From: Marchantia polymorpha subsp. ruderalis
Taxonomy: Eukaryota; Streptophyta; Marchantiopsida; Marchantiales; Marchantiaceae
Direction of reading: 5' to 3'
Length of the DNA stretch: 64,000 nt
NCBI GenBank assembly: GCA_037833965.1
Contig: AP031351.1
Span: 30,020,501 to 30,084,500 of the forward strand
The stretch's first letter is position 1; each line of letters begins with the position of its first letter. Position numbers and translations under genes: made by a program. Shown piece by piece: positions 61,030 through 64,000 of the stretch. The notes beneath the pieces are model-generated. The model searched no databases. It was given only the letters and a program-made list of their open reading frames with translations, and was not told the DNA's origin.

Positions 61030-62850
61030 GGAGATCTGCGTGAATGATGTACAGTACACTGGATGCGATTTCCCCAGCGTAGTTTTTTTTCCCCCTATTC
61101 TCTAGCAGCCTGCAGGAGGAGGAGGATTCGATCGAGCAGACGAAGGACACCGACCAAAGGAATAGAAAATACCTGCGTAGTGATGTACCCTCGATTTTAC
61201 GGAACTCTACCGTAGCACCACTACCTCCACGAGAATATTGCAAAAGAAAGGACTCGACGGTGCTTTCCAAGGACGTGTGACTTGCCATCATGTTGCAGTC
61301 CTAACTCTGCTGAGAGGTACATTCATTCGTAGACCGAGCCTTCTGAGAGAGAAACTATTGAAGAAATCTGCTCGGGTTTGGGCGCTCAAAGGACACAAAC
61401 TCAAATTTCAGCATCGGCCTGTTCGATTTGTTTGGATGCAAGCTTTTCAACAAGGGGGAAAACTCTTTGCATCGGGATGAGCAACATGGCGAGAGATGGC
61501 AGAGCCAGACTAGTCTACACAGAGAGCACACGTATACGTTCGGCCGTCGAGAATATTGCAAAGCAGGATCACTGTATCGTCGTGCTGCTGCTGGAGCGAA
61601 TACGAGAGAGAGATTCTCCATGCTTCATCTGCATCGACTGCAAAAGTTAGTGTGCAACTTGGCGACCATGGCCAAGCTCCGCCCTTCGTGGTCGAGTCTG
61701 GTCTGGTTGGGGTGGGGGTGCGGGTGGGATTTAATGGTCGGGAACTAAAATACTTTGTTCTTGTGGATGATGTACAAGTTGATCTCATCCAAGAGAATTT
61801 CTCTCTCAAAAGATGCTCCGTGTTCGAAATGCAGAAGTAGTTCACCGAGCTCGAGAGATTTCAGGACGACATGTTTCATACGGAGCATCTCCGGACTATG
61901 TCTTGGGCTTCCACTGCGGCCTCGGAGCTGGGGCCGGGGACCAGACATGCAGGACACACCACAAGCTCGAATCTGTTTCAAATTGAGTCTCTGCAGAGTA
62001 CCATAGAATCCCCCCTTCCCCCTCCCATTCTGCTCAATTTCATTTATCCTCTTTAAACACCCTCGAGGCTTTAAACAAAATATTTAACACTGACAAAGCT
62101 GTTTCTTCTTTTAGGTGGAGAAGTCTGCTTTAGTTGGTGCGTCAGATGAAATATTTGAAGGAACAGTCTCCGTGGCTCGGGAACGCTTTCACCGAACCAC
62201 AATCTGAGAAAGACATAAGCTTTAATATTGATCATATTCATTTAAGTGTAAAGCCTTCCACAGAAACAGAAGGAGTTTAGTAAGGATTATGTTCATGGAC
62301 GACGATAGTATGTTGGATGACTTGGACTCTGAAATGACTTATGATGGTTAGAATTTTTTCACTCGCTTTGGGGGGTTTTTAAAAAAAATACATAATTGGC
62401 AAAATTAACACACAAAGACTTCAGTCTTGTGGATTAGATCACACTTTGGTGCTCTAGACGGAATATCATGCTATTCCAGGACACCATCTTCATTCCTCGG
62501 AAGAAAGGCCATGCAAGCTTTCACGATCATTTCCTTCCCGTCAGATCCCTCCAAGAATACGTTGGGCTTTGTGTTATCTTTATTGCATGACCAATTATCA
62601 AGCACAACCAGATTGAAGAGCAAAAATGAATCTGAGTAGAAGATTTCGGTTATGAGACTTCATTTAAGGAAATTATTAAGAAATTGTACAGAAGATTATT
62701 TCGCCGAAGAAAAACTTTTTCCAGGACACCGAAACGGAGAAGTCTAAACTTATGACGATACGGTTTCACGGCTGCACTACTTCTCCACTTCTCCCTTTGT
62801 CGTTGGACGAAATGAGGCTCAAGAGCATCCTTTAGGCTGTCGATGCTGCA
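61030..62850. other. Exon-like segments on both strands, gene structure unresolved
   Basis: Minus strand: a coding-like stretch (MLRMKHVVLKSLELGELLLH then FEHGASFEREILLDEINLYI) ends at 61754 before a well-formed 116-nt intron 61638-61753 (GTATTT donor, CACTAAC branch, TTTTGCAG end). ATG 61291 opens MMASHTSLESTVESFLLQYS. Further frames (EPHFVQRQREKW; NVFLEGSDGKEM) lie at about 62480-62830. Plus strand: after CTTCTTTTAG, 62115-62207 reads VEKSALVGASDEIFEGTVSV and ten more residues to a stop. The strands conflict and no protein family was recognised. At least one small multi-exon gene probably exists here. Confidence 0.25.
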
Positions 62851-64000
62851 TTGAAAAAACACAAAATCGAGAAGGATTTGTCAATTTCTCGTCATTTTTG
62901 TAGTCATGTGAATGAAGGAAGGTGTTTGATAGGAGCGGGGAGAGAAGAGATCCAGCCATCACTTCGGCTACAATCAGTATCACAACTACAAGTAACGTAA
63001 ACAATGATGCGAAAGTCATGCCCTTGTTGTCGACACTGATCCCGGATCAGTGATCCGCATTGGAAGTAGTGATAAGTTTCAAGCTCATCATTCCAGTCCG
63101 ATGTTGTCAACTTCTGTCTTTTGTTGTGGTCAGAACCATTGAACGGTTTTGGGAGATTCGAAGTCAAGACGCAGAAAGAGCTTCCTGGCTGGTCAACATG
63201 GCTTGTCAGATGAGTCATAAAAGCAACAAACAACACTCGGACTGGACTTGTGTGTGTCTCGCTAGGAACCACAGTTTGGCGTATATTTTTAGACCTTAGC
63301 TTGGCTATGAGGTTTTTTGTACTTGATGTGTGAAAGTGGACGGCAATGGTGACAAATCCAAAACAGCTTATGCCTTCGATTCGTGTGTCTACAGTGCTGT
63401 AAGAATTTCACGATGAAGAATGTAGTCCTGTTGGAGAACTTATATCCGACCATGAATTCGAGATGCCCCAAAAAGGAAAGTATTACTACACCCATCTAAA
63501 AGCAACCGAATGGCTCTACTGAGCCCCTTTGTACTTTGACCAATACATGACCAGTCAACCTTGAAATACAATTTTCTGAACCTGCAAATCGGTTCTTCTG
63601 TATCGAGAAGAGTATCATCAACGTGGTTCCAGAGATGAATGACGTTGGTCGACATCACATATACAAATGGCGCCCAAATCTGTTTATCAGAAACGAAGAA
63701 AGAGAGAGAGAGAGATACTGTCAACAATTTGAATCTGCTTTGTTGGAAGAGATCCTTGGAAAAGATCTTTGTGACAAACTGCCTGGAGCCACCCCCAAGA
63801 AAAAATGACTGAAATCTCACATCACCATTTTAATTAACATTGGATGCTCGAAAGTCACTGGCTGCTTTCCTGCTAGAGAGGGGCTTCGCTGACCAGAGAA
63901 GACAAATAAACAAACAAACAAACAAACAAACAAAAAGGTCTCTCCATCACATGAATGCTCCATCGTCGCTTCGTACTTGCACAAGTGCTCGGTCGGCATG
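62851..64000. other. Right end of window, no supported gene
   Basis: Frames of up to 126 codons on the minus strand (63440-63820) and 61 codons on the plus strand (63623-63808) overlap each other and match nothing I know. A GAGAGA run lies near 63704 and a CAAA repeat at 63909-63935. Confidence 0.35.
63909..63935. repeat. (CAAA)n microsatellite
   Basis: Six consecutive CAAA units. Confidence 0.9.

Overview
This is eukaryotic nuclear DNA from a land plant. The evidence is U2- and U12-type introns, two HXXXD (BAHD) acyltransferases, a remorin and a plant-type FHIT. I favour a bryophyte, possibly a liverwort, from the GC-rich microsatellite-laden leaders and the mix of gene islands with AT-rich deserts; this lineage call is inference only. 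There are no rRNA genes, CRISPR arrays or bacterial operons, and I recognised no tRNA.

Layout. (1) 0.16-2.0 kb: an intact single-exon BAHD gene on the minus strand with a TATA-like box. (2) 2.5-18 kb: mostly non-coding AT-rich sequence, with a 289-bp tandem duplication at 15.8-16.4 kb and a few unrecognised reading frames. (3) 18.3-20.4 kb: a second single-exon BAHD paralogue, also minus strand, very GC-rich, with a ~100-residue acidic N-terminal extension that begins with a canonical N-myristoylation signature. (4) 20.5-37.8 kb: intergenic and repeat territory with a three-copy 121-bp tandem repeat, a TACCCAT-rich transposon-like block, perfect hairpins beside a stray TPR exon fragment, a decayed LTR-retrotransposon with a 246-bp internal duplication, and long AT-rich stretches. 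(5) 38.5-41.5 kb: a plus-strand FHIT gene whose reading frame requires a 3-nt microexon between an ordinary intron and a U12-type AT-AC intron. (6) 41.5-48.6 kb: no convincing gene. (7) 48.6-53.0 kb: a seven-exon minus-strand gene for an unusually large (1044-residue) remorin, with a microsatellite-rich leader and promoter region to about 55.4 kb. (8) 55.4-64 kb: no recognised gene, with conflicting exon-like segments at 61-63 kb and a telo-box.

The genes are independent loci and not an operon. The two BAHD genes are same-strand paralogues about 17 kb apart and have diverged: one keeps a DFGWG-like motif and gained a putative membrane anchor, the other has a degraded DFGWG motif. The remorin is predicted to be a plasma-membrane scaffold, and FHIT a dinucleoside polyphosphate hydrolase that may be dual-targeted. 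The strongest candidate for something undescribed is the FHIT microexon with its U12 intron, followed by the possibly myristoylated BAHD enzyme.
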